This document shows positions 30,422-38,423 of a stretch of DNA of 64,000 nt, one piece after another. This DNA comes from Chloroflexota bacterium. GTDB lineage: Bacteria; Chloroflexota; Anaerolineae; Anaerolineales; E44-bin32. The position numbers were made by a program, and so were the translations under genes. The stretch is taken from positions 62,001 to 126,000 of the forward strand of contig JADFRQ010000001.1 of the NCBI GenBank assembly GCA_022561215.1, given 5' to 3'. How positions within the stretch are numbered: position 1 is the stretch's first letter; each line of letters starts with the position of its first letter. The notes below the pieces were generated by a model. That model was not told the origin of the DNA, did not search any database, and saw only the letters and a list, made by a program, of their open reading frames with translations.

Positions 30422-31993
30422 CTAATTTTCCGGAGGAGCTTTTTCAACATCAACCACATGCGCTCCAAAATCTCGCACGGCAGTTGCGACCATGCCGCCT
30501 TCTTCCACATCCGGGGGATCCTCCCCGCGCTGCTCTGCAGCCCGCATGCTGCTCAATAAAACGCAGCGCAATTGTATCGAATGGCCCAGCACCTGCTGCA
30601 ACGCCCTCTGAGCATTGGCAATATTTTGATCTTTTTCCATTTTCTCTCGTAGCAAATCACTGCGAAATCCGAGCGTGAGTACCCCATCTTCAAGGCCGAT
30701 GGGGCTGCCTGAATTTAATAATGCTTGTGTGCGCGGGTCAAACCCGCGCGTTGTTTTAAGTATTTCCTTCCACAGCCTGCGAACTTCCGCATAGTCTGAT
30801 TGGGTAGTCTGCATCACGGTGGCTGTCGGCAATTCCGGGGGTATCTCCGCGCGGGGCTGGCGATCGGCTAATGGTGGGTCGGCTTCGGGCAATGTGGGAT
30901 TTGAATTGCTCCCTTCTCCAATCCTCAGCACTTCAAGAAACGCCAGTTCTAGCTCCAGACTTGGAATCCATGTTTGTCGCCGTTCCAGAGCGGCCTTATT
31001 GAAGGCCTTAATTGCGCTTAGCAATTTTTCCAGGCTAAACAACTTGGCTGCAGCAATCATAGCTTCGCGTATGTCATTCGAAGCTTCGATCAACTCCATG
31101 TTCCCCATTTTTGCCAACAATACTCCCCGCAGATGATCTACCATTTCACGGGCGAACTGGCGCGAATCTGCGCCACGATTAAGCGCAGCGTTAATGGTCT
31201 GCAGCCCGAGTTTCGCATCCTGCTCGGTCAGTGCGCTTACGAGCTTCTGCACTGCCTCGCCAGATACCGTGCCTAAAACGGCACGCGCATGGACCAGCGT
31301 CACAAGTTCGCCGCTCGATGATAAGAGATCGAGCAATGAAATCGCATCGCGCAAGCTCCCGGTCGCCTGACGAGCAATGAGTTCAATCGCCGAATCCTCA
31401 ATCTGAAGACCAACCTCTTCGCTCTTCTCCTTGATATATTCCTTGATCGTTGAAACACTGATTCGACGGAATTCGTGTCGTTGGCAACGTGATAAGACAG
31501 TAGATGGAATTTTATGTACTTCGGTTGTTGCCAGGATAAAGATCGCGTGCGCCGGCGGTTCTTCCAAGGTTTTTAGCAGCGCGTTAAATGCTGCCGTCGA
31601 TAACATATGGACTTCGTCAATAATATATACCTTGTACCTTCCCTCGTTTGGAGAGAAATGTATTTTTTCCCGGAGGTCGCGTACGTCTTCAACGCTGGTA
31701 TTGGAGGCTGCATCAATCTCGATGAGATCCAAGAATCGGCTTTGATTTACAGCCTCACAAGGCGAACATGTATTATCTGGTCTTTGCGAGAACGTCTCAG
31801 CGAGGCAATTTACAGCTTTGGCCAAAAGGCGTGCGGTTGTTGTCTTTCCTGTGCCCCTCGGGCCGGCAAAAAGGTAGGCATGCGAAATTCGCTCGTTCTT
31901 TATGGCCGAGCGTAAGGTTTTGATCACATGTTCCTGCCCTACTACCTCATCCCAGGTTTTAGGCCTCCACCTCAGATATAGGGCTTGAGACAT
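30422..31993 (-). CDS. dnaX: DNA polymerase III subunit gamma/tau
   Basis: A clamp-loader ATPase of about 523 residues. YLRWRPKTWDEVVGQEHVIK is the classical N-terminus, Walker A is GPRGTGKTTTARLLAKAVNC, the DExx box is YIIDEVHML, and the SRC motif is STVLSRCQRHEF. A Cys group (CLAETFSQRPDNTCSPC) matches the zinc module. The C-terminal third is the gamma/tau linker and polymerase-contacting region. The ATG at 31993 has GAGGTG 6 bases upstream and is preferred to a GTG at 32002. It is first in the dnaX-ebfC-recR unit. Confidence 0.95.
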   Translation of the reverse strand: MSQALYLRWRPKTWDEVVGQEHVIKTLRSAIKNERISHAYLFAGPRGTGKTTTARLLAKAVNCLAETFSQRPDNTCSPCEAVNQSRFLDLIEIDAASNTSVEDVRDLREKIHFSPNEGRYKVYIIDEVHMLSTAAFNALLKTLEEPPAHAIFILATTEVHKIPSTVLSRCQRHEFRRISVSTIKEYIKEKSEEVGLQIEDSAIELIARQATGSLRDAISLLDLLSSSGELVTLVHARAVLGTVSGEAVQKLVSALTEQDAKLGLQTINAALNRGADSRQFAREMVDHLRGVLLAKMGNMELIEASNDIREAMIAAAKLFSLEKLLSAIKAFNKAALERRQTWIPSLELELAFLEVLRIGEGSNSNPTLPEADPPLADRQPRAEIPPELPTATVMQTTQSDYAEVRRLWKEILKTTRGFDPRTQALLNSGSPIGLEDGVLTLGFRSDLLREKMEKDQNIANAQRALQQVLGHSIQLRCVLLSSMRAAEQRGEDPPDVEEGGMVATAVRDFGAHVVDVEKAPPEN

Positions 31994-32274
31994 CACGAAC
32001 ACCTCGCGGAAAATGGGTTAAATTGAATCGGCTGAGTATCTTTCAACGAAAAATTTATCGAAAAAGATTGAGGCTTGCATGAAGCTGCGAGTTTATCAGA
32101 GGCAGTTGATAGACGCAAGATTTAGTACCTTTTGGATGGGTATTTACCTCCGATTAAGCCTATACAATCCAGTGGATAAGATCGCTATCGCCACCAGATC
32201 GGCGAAACAGCCAGAGCTGATCTAATGTTATAATAAATGAGAATGCACGATATTCGTTTCTGTTGGAGGATTGT

Positions 32275-32451
32275 ATGAATCTTGGTGGGCCAGAACTAAT
32301 CGTAGTCTTGCTGATCTTGGTATTGCTGTTTGGGGTGGGCCGCGTGAGCAAAATTGGGGGGGAATTGGGAAAAGGAATCCGCGAATTTCGACAAGGACTC
32401 CAGGGCGCTGATGATAGCAAAGAAACCACCGAGATTGACTCAAGCGACTGA
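32275..32451 (+). CDS. tatA: Twin-arginine translocase subunit TatA/E
   Basis: This 58-residue protein has one membrane helix (ELIVVLLILVLLFGVG) followed by an amphipathic helix (VSKIGGELGKGIREFRQG) and an acidic tail, the TatA/E plan. It exports folded proteins with TatC, which is not in this window. The ATG at 32275 has GGAGGA about 5 bases upstream; a TTG at 32263 is less likely. It reads opposite to dnaX. Confidence 0.9.
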   Translation: MNLGGPELIVVLLILVLLFGVGRVSKIGGELGKGIREFRQGLQGADDSKETTEIDSSD

Positions 32452-32761
32452 CACCGGGATATAGTGAACCGCAACTACTAATTAATCATCGTTCGATTCT
32501 GTAAGGATTTTGATTCCTTTTTCATGTTCCCCGTATCATTACGCCGCACCCATTTGCAAGTATCTCGCCTACCCGGAATGAATGCTTGAAGCGCGGAACC
32601 CTCACCAAGCTACGGCAAACGGCCAATCACCAGTACGGAGCGCGCTTTGAGCAGGTATTTTTTCGCGGCCTGCATTGGGATAGATTGCTTTAGACCGTCC
32701 TGTCGCACGAGAAAGACAATACCATCTCCAATGAAGTCCGAAGAGCAATTTCCGGGATAAT

Positions 32762-33511
32762 CTATTCTCCCGTTATACGAAATGTGGATTGAATTCTTCC
32801 GCTTGAATCCAGCAGCGTGAGCTCTGTACCAGGAGTCAGGATCGCTTGATCCAGCCCCCAATAAAGATCAATGGGAGTATCCTCGCCAACCGCGATATTG
32901 AGATTAAATGCCCCGGCATGCAAGGTGAACGCCGGGAAAATATAGGTATGTCCCTCTCCATCATCCAGGCGCCAATCTTGCATGATTGCGATGCCACCAC
33001 TATTCAAAAATCGAATTGCCTCGCGTTCCAGGTCACCCGCACCTGCAATCCCCATTATCTGGACATTGGAGGGTTCCACTTCCGGAGTTGCGGTGGCCGT
33101 TGGTGTAAGTGCTGCACTCGCTCTCCTCTCCTCATACACCTCAATCCATTCCGCCGAAGGAACGATGAGTGTTTGGCCGACGGATAGATCATCAGGATTG
33201 GCTAATCCGTTTGCAGCCATCAGCGCATTCATAGACAACTCAAGCTCTATGGCAATTGCCAGGAGTGTATCGCCCACCTGTACCACGTAAACATTTGGTG
33301 TTGGAGAAGGCGGAAGAGTTGCCGTCGCTGTTGGAAGAAGGATGGCAATTTCAGTAGCGATGTTTTTTGTGGGGGTTGGAATGAGTTGAGGCGGTGTAGG
33401 CCTGCGGCTCCAAAAAAAGAGAACCACTAGGACTGCAGCAATGGAGATGGCTGCATTTAATGCAAGATAGGGAAGATAAATTCGCCATGTAGATCGTTTT
33501 ACACTTCCCAT
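32762..33511 (-). CDS. LysM protein with C-terminal lamin-tail-like domain, membrane anchored
   Basis: About 249 residues from the ATG at 33511. A longer frame to 33655 adds an unlikely N-terminus and crosses repeat-like sequence. One membrane helix (YLALNAAISIAAVLVVLFFW) is followed by a Thr/Pro linker, a LysM domain (VYVVQVGDTLLAIAIELELS, then NPDDLSVGQTLIVPS) that should bind peptidoglycan or chitin-like glycans, and another TPTATATPE linker. The last 100 residues (REAIRFLNSGGIAIMQDWRL, then LLDSSGRIQSTFRI) look like a lamin-tail (LTD) Ig fold. The cell-surface location is inferred. The LTD call is from pattern only. Confidence 0.75.
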   Translation of the reverse strand: MGSVKRSTWRIYLPYLALNAAISIAAVLVVLFFWSRRPTPPQLIPTPTKNIATEIAILLPTATATLPPSPTPNVYVVQVGDTLLAIAIELELSMNALMAANGLANPDDLSVGQTLIVPSAEWIEVYEERRASAALTPTATATPEVEPSNVQIMGIAGAGDLEREAIRFLNSGGIAIMQDWRLDDGEGHTYIFPAFTLHAGAFNLNIAVGEDTPIDLYWGLDQAILTPGTELTLLDSSGRIQSTFRITGE

Positions 33512-33524
33512 CGCGGGAGTGTAG

Positions 33525-33750
33525 CATAGGAAATTGGAAAGTGACAAATGATCGCTGAGCGAAGAGAAGCGATAATGCGTTACTGCGTAAAATGGGCTAA
33601 TAAGTAGGGACGAATAATCAGGTGATGATACTCTAAAATCGTTTCCCGAGAGCAACCGGGTTACTAATCCCGGATCCCTGATTACTCATTTCTCCCATCG
33701 ACCCATCATCCTATCAACCGGTCCCTAATATTGGAGTTCCAGCTACAATA
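33525..33750. repeat. Spacer with CTGATTACTCATT-type repeat units
   Basis: Upstream of the LysM gene the sequence contains GGATCCCTGATTACTCATTT and nearby ATCAGGTGATGA, looser members of the 7-base family. No gene is evident. Confidence 0.4.
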
Positions 33751-33755
33751 AATGC

Positions 33756-34235
33756 ATGCCTTTCCTAATCGACGGCCACAATCTTATCGGGCGCATGGCG
33801 GAGATCGATCTTCATGATCCTGATAAAGAAATGATCCTGATCAAAAAATTGGAGAAATTCCTTGCGAAGAATAGAAAGCGCGCCTTCATTTATTTTGACC
33901 GCCGGGCGCCGGGTTCGAGGCCAAGTTATTCGATAGGGCGACTTAAGATAAGGTTTATCTCTCACCCACGGACCGCAGATTCGGCCATCGAAAGCAAACT
34001 GCTTAAACTTCAAAAGGAAGCCAAGAATTATACGGTCGTCTCTTCCGATAGTGAGGTGGTTAATTTTGCGCGCAGCAGGGGCGCACAAGTTCTGCGCAGT
34101 GAAGAATTCGCGGAGCAATTGATTGCCGGACCGGCCTCCCCTTCGATTGACGAGAAATCTGAACGCGCAGTCTCGCCCGAAGAAGTTTCCTACTGGGAAA
34201 ACATATTCCTGGGCTCGGGAGAGGATGAGGGTTAA
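33756..34235 (+). CDS. YacP-like NYN-domain protein
   Basis: This 159-residue protein of the PIN/NYN nuclease-like fold has an N-terminal FLIDGHNLIGRM carrying the first acidic residue. FIYFDRRAPGS, the Asp in RTADSAIESKL, and VVSSDSEVVNFARSRGAQVL carry the rest of the metal-binding acidic set. YacP family members associate with ribonuclease maturation or RNA turnover. The function here is inferred from fold. The C-terminal 35 residues are acidic. It stands alone on the plus strand, directly upstream of a candidate structured RNA. Confidence 0.85.
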   Translation: MPFLIDGHNLIGRMAEIDLHDPDKEMILIKKLEKFLAKNRKRAFIYFDRRAPGSRPSYSIGRLKIRFISHPRTADSAIESKLLKLQKEAKNYTVVSSDSEVVNFARSRGAQVLRSEEFAEQLIAGPASPSIDEKSERAVSPEEVSYWENIFLGSGEDEG

Positions 34236-34283
34236 TTCTTTAAGCTTAAAATTTATGAAAATTGATCTAACTAGTGCTAAAAT

Positions 34284-34440
34284 ACTTGCATAACAATCCG
34301 GATTGTACCCTTATTGGTTATCCGGATACGTTTTAGGGGAACCACCCTTCCGACCCTGTGCCCCCCCTGCACAGACGGCAGGACCCCGAATCTCACAGAG
34401 CCGCCGGATAAGCCCCCCAAATCCGGCGGTTCGTCTTATT
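34284..34440 (+). ncRNA. Candidate structured RNA, 6S-like rod with terminal terminator
   Basis: A TAAAAT box (34278-34283) precedes a non-coding segment that can fold into one long rod. TTATCCGG (34318-34325) pairs with CCGGATAA (34404-34411), enclosing a large bubble. Then come GGGG/CCCC, CCTTCCG with CGGCAGG, and CTGTGC/GCACAG around a C-rich loop. A competing 3' hairpin CCGCCGGAT/ATCCGGCGG (34401-34429) is followed by TTCGTCTTATTAATTT, as in a terminator. No gene lies downstream on this strand, so it is not a leader. A rod with a central bubble and a separate terminator fits 6S RNA in outline, but I see no primary-sequence match. Confidence 0.45.
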
Positions 34441-34442
34441 AA
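34400..34442 (+). terminator. Terminator-like hairpin ending the candidate RNA
   Basis: GCCGCCGGAT and ATCCGGCGGT form a 10-bp GC-rich stem with an 11-base loop, followed by a T-rich stretch TCGTCTTATTAATTT. It could end either the candidate RNA or the YacP-like gene 165 bases upstream. Confidence 0.6.
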
Positions 34443-34493
34443 TTTATTCTCTGAAAAGTGGTGCTGCGCCGCACAACGTCGAGGAATTAAAGG

Positions 34494-35384
34494 TTATCGC
34501 CAAGATCCAAAATCAGGTGGGAAATAAAGCAAGATGATGCTGATATCTCTTCTCGCACCAGCACGCTCTGCTTTGAGCAACAGAGCATCGCACGCAAGTT
34601 GAGGATCTTTTAGCTTATTAACAATCCCCTTGATATCTTCATCGCCAAGCGAATCGGAAAGCGCAGCCGATGTCAGCAGAATATAGCCGTCCCTCGGAAC
34701 TGGCCGAGAGAAGATATGTGAATTCTGATCGTCGTTTACGTGATTGGAATTTGATTCTTGATCAGCTAATTTGTTTACGCTTCCTATAAGGGTTGCCTTA
34801 TCCGTCGGATGTGGCGTGATTTGTTCGATATGAATTCGATCGATAATGTATGCACGCGTATTCCCTCGATGACCCAATATAAGTATCTCTGCAAATAGAA
34901 AACCCGCTGTCATCGAGAGATGCGCATTCTCATCGAGGCGTGCAACGGCCTCCTGGGCGACGCTAAATCCGCTTTTTACGGCGTCCTGGAATGGCAAAGT
35001 ATCACCACTGCTGTCTAATGCCAGCAGATTGATAATCGCGCCGCGAATGATCCATTCCGAAAAAACTTTGATCGCCAGATCACTGATTTTTGGATTGGTT
35101 CGGCTTCCGTTGCCTTCAGCGACCCCAATCAAGCCAAAATCGGGAAGGACATTGTGCCCATCCGAGTTACCTAACAGAGTATAAAGCGCAACTTGGTCGG
35201 AAGACCTGGAATCCTCCGATGAAATTCCGAATCCCATGGTAATGTGTCTTCTTCCCTCGCCAGATAATGCCTGCGCGAGCAATTTAGAGGATAGGGGAAT
35301 GGTCTTTTCGTCGCTATAAGCCTTTTTTTGTCTGGGGCCTAAGGCTCTCCGGATTCTTCGGGACAACCTGTCGATAAAACTCAT
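34494..35384 (-). CDS. PP2C-like protein lacking metal-binding residues (probable pseudophosphatase)
   Basis: About 296 residues from the ATG at 35384, which has GGAGAG upstream. The order of segments follows the PP2C fold: LIGVAEGNGSRTN in place of VADGxGG, MTAGFLFAEILILGHRGNTR then AYII in place of the GDSR strand, YILLTSAALSDSLGDEDI in place of CSDGLTD, and ARRDISIILLYF in place of GxDNITV. The metal-binding aspartates are replaced at several of these positions. Catalysis is therefore unlikely, and it may bind or sense a phosphoprotein. No membrane helix is visible. It lies just upstream of, and divergent from, the nonribosomal peptide genes. Confidence 0.65.
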   Translation of the reverse strand: MSFIDRLSRRIRRALGPRQKKAYSDEKTIPLSSKLLAQALSGEGRRHITMGFGISSEDSRSSDQVALYTLLGNSDGHNVLPDFGLIGVAEGNGSRTNPKISDLAIKVFSEWIIRGAIINLLALDSSGDTLPFQDAVKSGFSVAQEAVARLDENAHLSMTAGFLFAEILILGHRGNTRAYIIDRIHIEQITPHPTDKATLIGSVNKLADQESNSNHVNDDQNSHIFSRPVPRDGYILLTSAALSDSLGDEDIKGIVNKLKDPQLACDALLLKAERAGARRDISIILLYFPPDFGSWR

Positions 35385-35740
35385 GTGCTCTCCATTCGTC
35401 ACGCAGTGATTGTAGTCCAATCAAATTAAATGAAAAGAGGGCCCCCGCAAATTAATCTATAATTTTGTATAACTGCATACACGCGAGTGCGCGGCTTTCT
35501 GCTTTGCTCCAATGAAAAACTTCAAGCACCGCAGCAGGTCGATCTTCATCGCATGGAAACTGACTGCGGAAAAGTTACTCGAATGATTGCCCGCAAAATC
35601 CGCGCTTGCACTTCTTCCCAGCAGCAAGCTAGCTCGTTTTGAGCTACAGCATATGTTGCCTTTTTCCGTAAGAGGTGCATTAGGCGCAGAGCAAACTGAA
35701 AGAGATCGGCGGGTGAGATGCCAAATAGAATGATGAGCAA
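35385..35740. other. Divergent spacer before the peptide synthetase locus
   Basis: About 350 bases between the PP2C-like gene and the phosphopantetheinyl transferase gene. No supported gene is present. It should hold promoters for both directions, but none was clear enough to place. Confidence 0.4.
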
Positions 35741-36454
35741 ATGAATTTTCAGCCACAGGTAAAGATTCCTAACCTTGCGGCCAATGAGGTACATGTTTGG
35801 CTTGTCAGGGTAAGCGAGGAAGGCGAAGATCACCTTTCCGATTCTGAAATCTCGCGCGCTTTACGATATCGCAAGAAAATCGATAGGCTCAGGTACCGCA
35901 TTGGCCGCAGCGCAGTGCGAAAAATAATGAGCGGCTACCTTTCCCTTGAGCCAAGCAAGATCCATATTATGCTTGACCAGCATGGGAAACCGATGCTCTC
36001 AAAAAAATTTCATTCCCCAGTCATTGATTTCAATTTAAGCCATTCCAATGAACTTATTCTTATTGCATTTGCACGTGCGCGCCGCGTGGGAATTGATATT
36101 GAACATATCCGATCTTTTCCGGATTTAGCTCGCCTGGTAAGTCGTTATTTTACTGAAAAGGAATCACTCACGATCAGGAGCATTCCCAGGCCAGAACAAA
36201 CTTCTGCGTTTTTTAGCGGATGGACTCGTAAGGAGGCATTGCTCAAAGCAATCGGCAGAGGATTACAAATCCCACTTAACACCTTTGAAGTTACCTTGGA
36301 TCCGGACGAGGAAAAACCCCACCTATCTCTTCCTCCGGCGCTTAACCGAGGGGCACATTGGGAATTAATTTCATTCTCTCCCGCAGAAGAATACATCGCT
36401 GCGCTGGCAGTGGAAGGACGAGGTTGGAATACAAAATCCTACAGGTTCGCGTAG
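35741..36454 (+). CDS. 4'-phosphopantetheinyl transferase, Sfp type
   Basis: This 237-residue enzyme moves phosphopantetheine from CoA onto a Ser of carrier domains. Key motifs are NLSHSNELILIAFA, VGIDIEHIRSFPDLARL with the metal-binding Asp/Glu, and FFSGWTRKEALLKAIGRGLQ with W-x-R-K-E-A-x-x-K. The size and two-half structure match Sfp rather than the shorter AcpS. It lies 130 bases upstream of two genes whose products carry carrier domains (Ser551 and Ser1519), which are its likely targets. The start is ATG at 35741 with a weak ribosome site. Confidence 0.92.
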   Translation: MNFQPQVKIPNLAANEVHVWLVRVSEEGEDHLSDSEISRALRYRKKIDRLRYRIGRSAVRKIMSGYLSLEPSKIHIMLDQHGKPMLSKKFHSPVIDFNLSHSNELILIAFARARRVGIDIEHIRSFPDLARLVSRYFTEKESLTIRSIPRPEQTSAFFSGWTRKEALLKAIGRGLQIPLNTFEVTLDPDEEKPHLSLPPALNRGAHWELISFSPAEEYIAALAVEGRGWNTKSYRFA

Positions 36455-36587
36455 GGTGTAGAGTTGCTTTCGCCGCACTGCGTCTTTCGCTGAATTCGTA
36501 TTATTTCTAATCGTCGATGAAATTAGGTCGCTGCAACCCCTTCGAGTATGTTAATATAGCCAGCGTCGAATCGGAGAGCCTCGTAAC

Positions 36588-38387
36588 GTGCGTGCAACCA
36601 TAGAACAAATCCTTAACACCCATAAAAGTCAATCGCCGGATGCACTCGCCATTACGGCGCCCGATGGTTTCGCACTCACGTATGCGGGACTTCATCGTCA
36701 TGTAGTTGCTATCGCCACTCAGATTGCCGATGCTGGATATGGAAGTAATGATCGCATTGCTTGTATTTTGCCCAATGGCCCCGAACTGGCGATTACATTC
36801 CTGGGGATTTCGTCCTGCGCGACTTTTGCTCCGCTCAACCCGGCATATACCGAAAGCGAGCTCGAGTACTATCTCACGGACTTGGCCGCAAGTGCAATTG
36901 TGATGGCTCCCAATGGTGATTCGCCATCAAGGACTGTCGCCCGAAAATTGAAAATTCCGGTTATCGATTCGGTGGTCAATTCAGGTGACGAGTTAGAACA
37001 AGGGACGCCCGCCAATCGTCTTCCGGTATTTTCGGACCCCGATGACATTGCCCTTGTTCTGCATACTTCAGGCACAACATCAAAACCAAAGATCGTCCCC
37101 TTAAAAGTTCAAAATCTCCTTGATTCGGCCGAAAATATTGCGAAGACATTACGCTTGAATTCCGCCGATATCTGCCTGAATGTGATGCCTCTATTTCATA
37201 TTCACGGTTTATGTGCCGCGATTCTGGCAACCATCACATCCGGGGGGACCGTGGTCTGCACGGAGGGGTTCTCTGCTGCGCACTTTATGGATTGGCTCCT
37301 GTTGCAGCGCGCCACTTGGTACACTGCCGTGCCTTCGATGCATCAGTCGATATTAGCACATAAATCGAGCGTGCAAACGCCGACCAACGAGATAAAATTG
37401 CGATTTATCCGCTCATCATCAGCCCCTCTGCCCCCGAACGTAATGCAAGGATTAGAAGAATACTTCGATGTTCCCGTGATTGAAGCGTATGGTATGACGG
37501 AAGCGGCCCATCAAATGACGAGCAATCCGCTTCCTCCGTTGGAAAGAAAAGCTGGCTCCGTCGGCATTGCCTCCCATATAGATGTCGCCATCATGTCCAT
37601 TGAAGGGGAAGATTTTCTGCCCATGAATGAACCAGGTGAGATCGTCATTAAAGGTTCCAGTGTAATAACGGCCTATTCGAACAATCAACAAGCGAACCGC
37701 GATGCTTTTGTACAGAAATGGTTCCGCACCGGCGATTTAGGGTACCTTGATAGCGACGGCTACCTCTTCATAACTGGCCGAATAAAGGAAATCATCAATC
37801 GAGGAGGGGAGAAAATTTCACCACGCGAAGTTGAGGAAACGCTGCTGCATCATCCGGCTGTGCGGCAGGTGGTCGCTTTCGCCATTCCCCACGAGACGCT
37901 GGGTGAGGAAATAGCGGTAGCTGTGGTTGTTCAAGATAAGAACGTATCTTCGAAAGAACTCCAGAAATTCGTCGATCTCCACCTGGCGCAATTCAAAGTC
38001 CCCCGACAAGTCATCTTCCTGGATGAAATACCTAAGGGACCCACAGGGAAAGTCCAAAGAATTGGTCTGGCAGAAAAATTGGGCTTGGATGAGATTCGCG
38101 TGGAGGAACAGCGAAAAGATGATAACTATATTGCTCCGCGTAATCCCGTTGAGGAAAGAATTGTGGAAATTTGGCAAGAGGTGTTGGGAATACGTCAGAT
38201 CAGCGTGCATCATAGGTTTTTGGATCTCGGGGGAGATTCACTTTCAGCAATGCGCCTAGTATCCTTAATTCGAGATAGACATGATATCGAACTATCGCTA
38301 ATTGATTTTTTCGACGCAGGGACGGTTGCAGAACAAGCGCATATAATGCAAGAATTGCTGCTCCAAGAAATAGACAATTCTGTCTAG
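36588..38387 (+). CDS. Acyl-adenylating enzyme (AAE3/oxalyl-CoA synthetase-like) fused to a carrier domain
   Basis: 599 residues. The ANL adenylation domain spans about 1-510: LHTSGTTSKPKIVPL (P-loop near 160), MPLFHIHGLCAAILATI, IEAYGMTEAAHQMTSNPLPP, WFRTGDLGYLDSDGYLFITG and the catalytic-Lys region IPKGPTGKVQR. The HIHG and MTEAAHQM motifs resemble plant AAE3/yeast Pcs60 acyl-CoA ligases rather than amino-acid A domains. A carrier domain follows, with DLGGDSLSAM holding the pantetheinyl Ser551. It probably activates a carboxylic acid and hands it to the condensation domains of the NRPS 36 bases downstream. The acid is unknown. The start is GTG at 36588 with GGAG about 10 bases upstream. Confidence 0.88.
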   Translation: MRATIEQILNTHKSQSPDALAITAPDGFALTYAGLHRHVVAIATQIADAGYGSNDRIACILPNGPELAITFLGISSCATFAPLNPAYTESELEYYLTDLAASAIVMAPNGDSPSRTVARKLKIPVIDSVVNSGDELEQGTPANRLPVFSDPDDIALVLHTSGTTSKPKIVPLKVQNLLDSAENIAKTLRLNSADICLNVMPLFHIHGLCAAILATITSGGTVVCTEGFSAAHFMDWLLLQRATWYTAVPSMHQSILAHKSSVQTPTNEIKLRFIRSSSAPLPPNVMQGLEEYFDVPVIEAYGMTEAAHQMTSNPLPPLERKAGSVGIASHIDVAIMSIEGEDFLPMNEPGEIVIKGSSVITAYSNNQQANRDAFVQKWFRTGDLGYLDSDGYLFITGRIKEIINRGGEKISPREVEETLLHHPAVRQVVAFAIPHETLGEEIAVAVVVQDKNVSSKELQKFVDLHLAQFKVPRQVIFLDEIPKGPTGKVQRIGLAEKLGLDEIRVEEQRKDDNYIAPRNPVEERIVEIWQEVLGIRQISVHHRFLDLGGDSLSAMRLVSLIRDRHDIELSLIDFFDAGTVAEQAHIMQELLLQEIDNSV

Positions 38388-38423
38388 CGAATCACAATCC
38401 AGACGATATTTACAAAATTAATT

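Noticed and set aside
34278-34442. Riboswitch reading of the structured spacer
   Set aside because: No gene follows on the plus strand, and no known aptamer core was recognised. A stand-alone RNA is the better reading.
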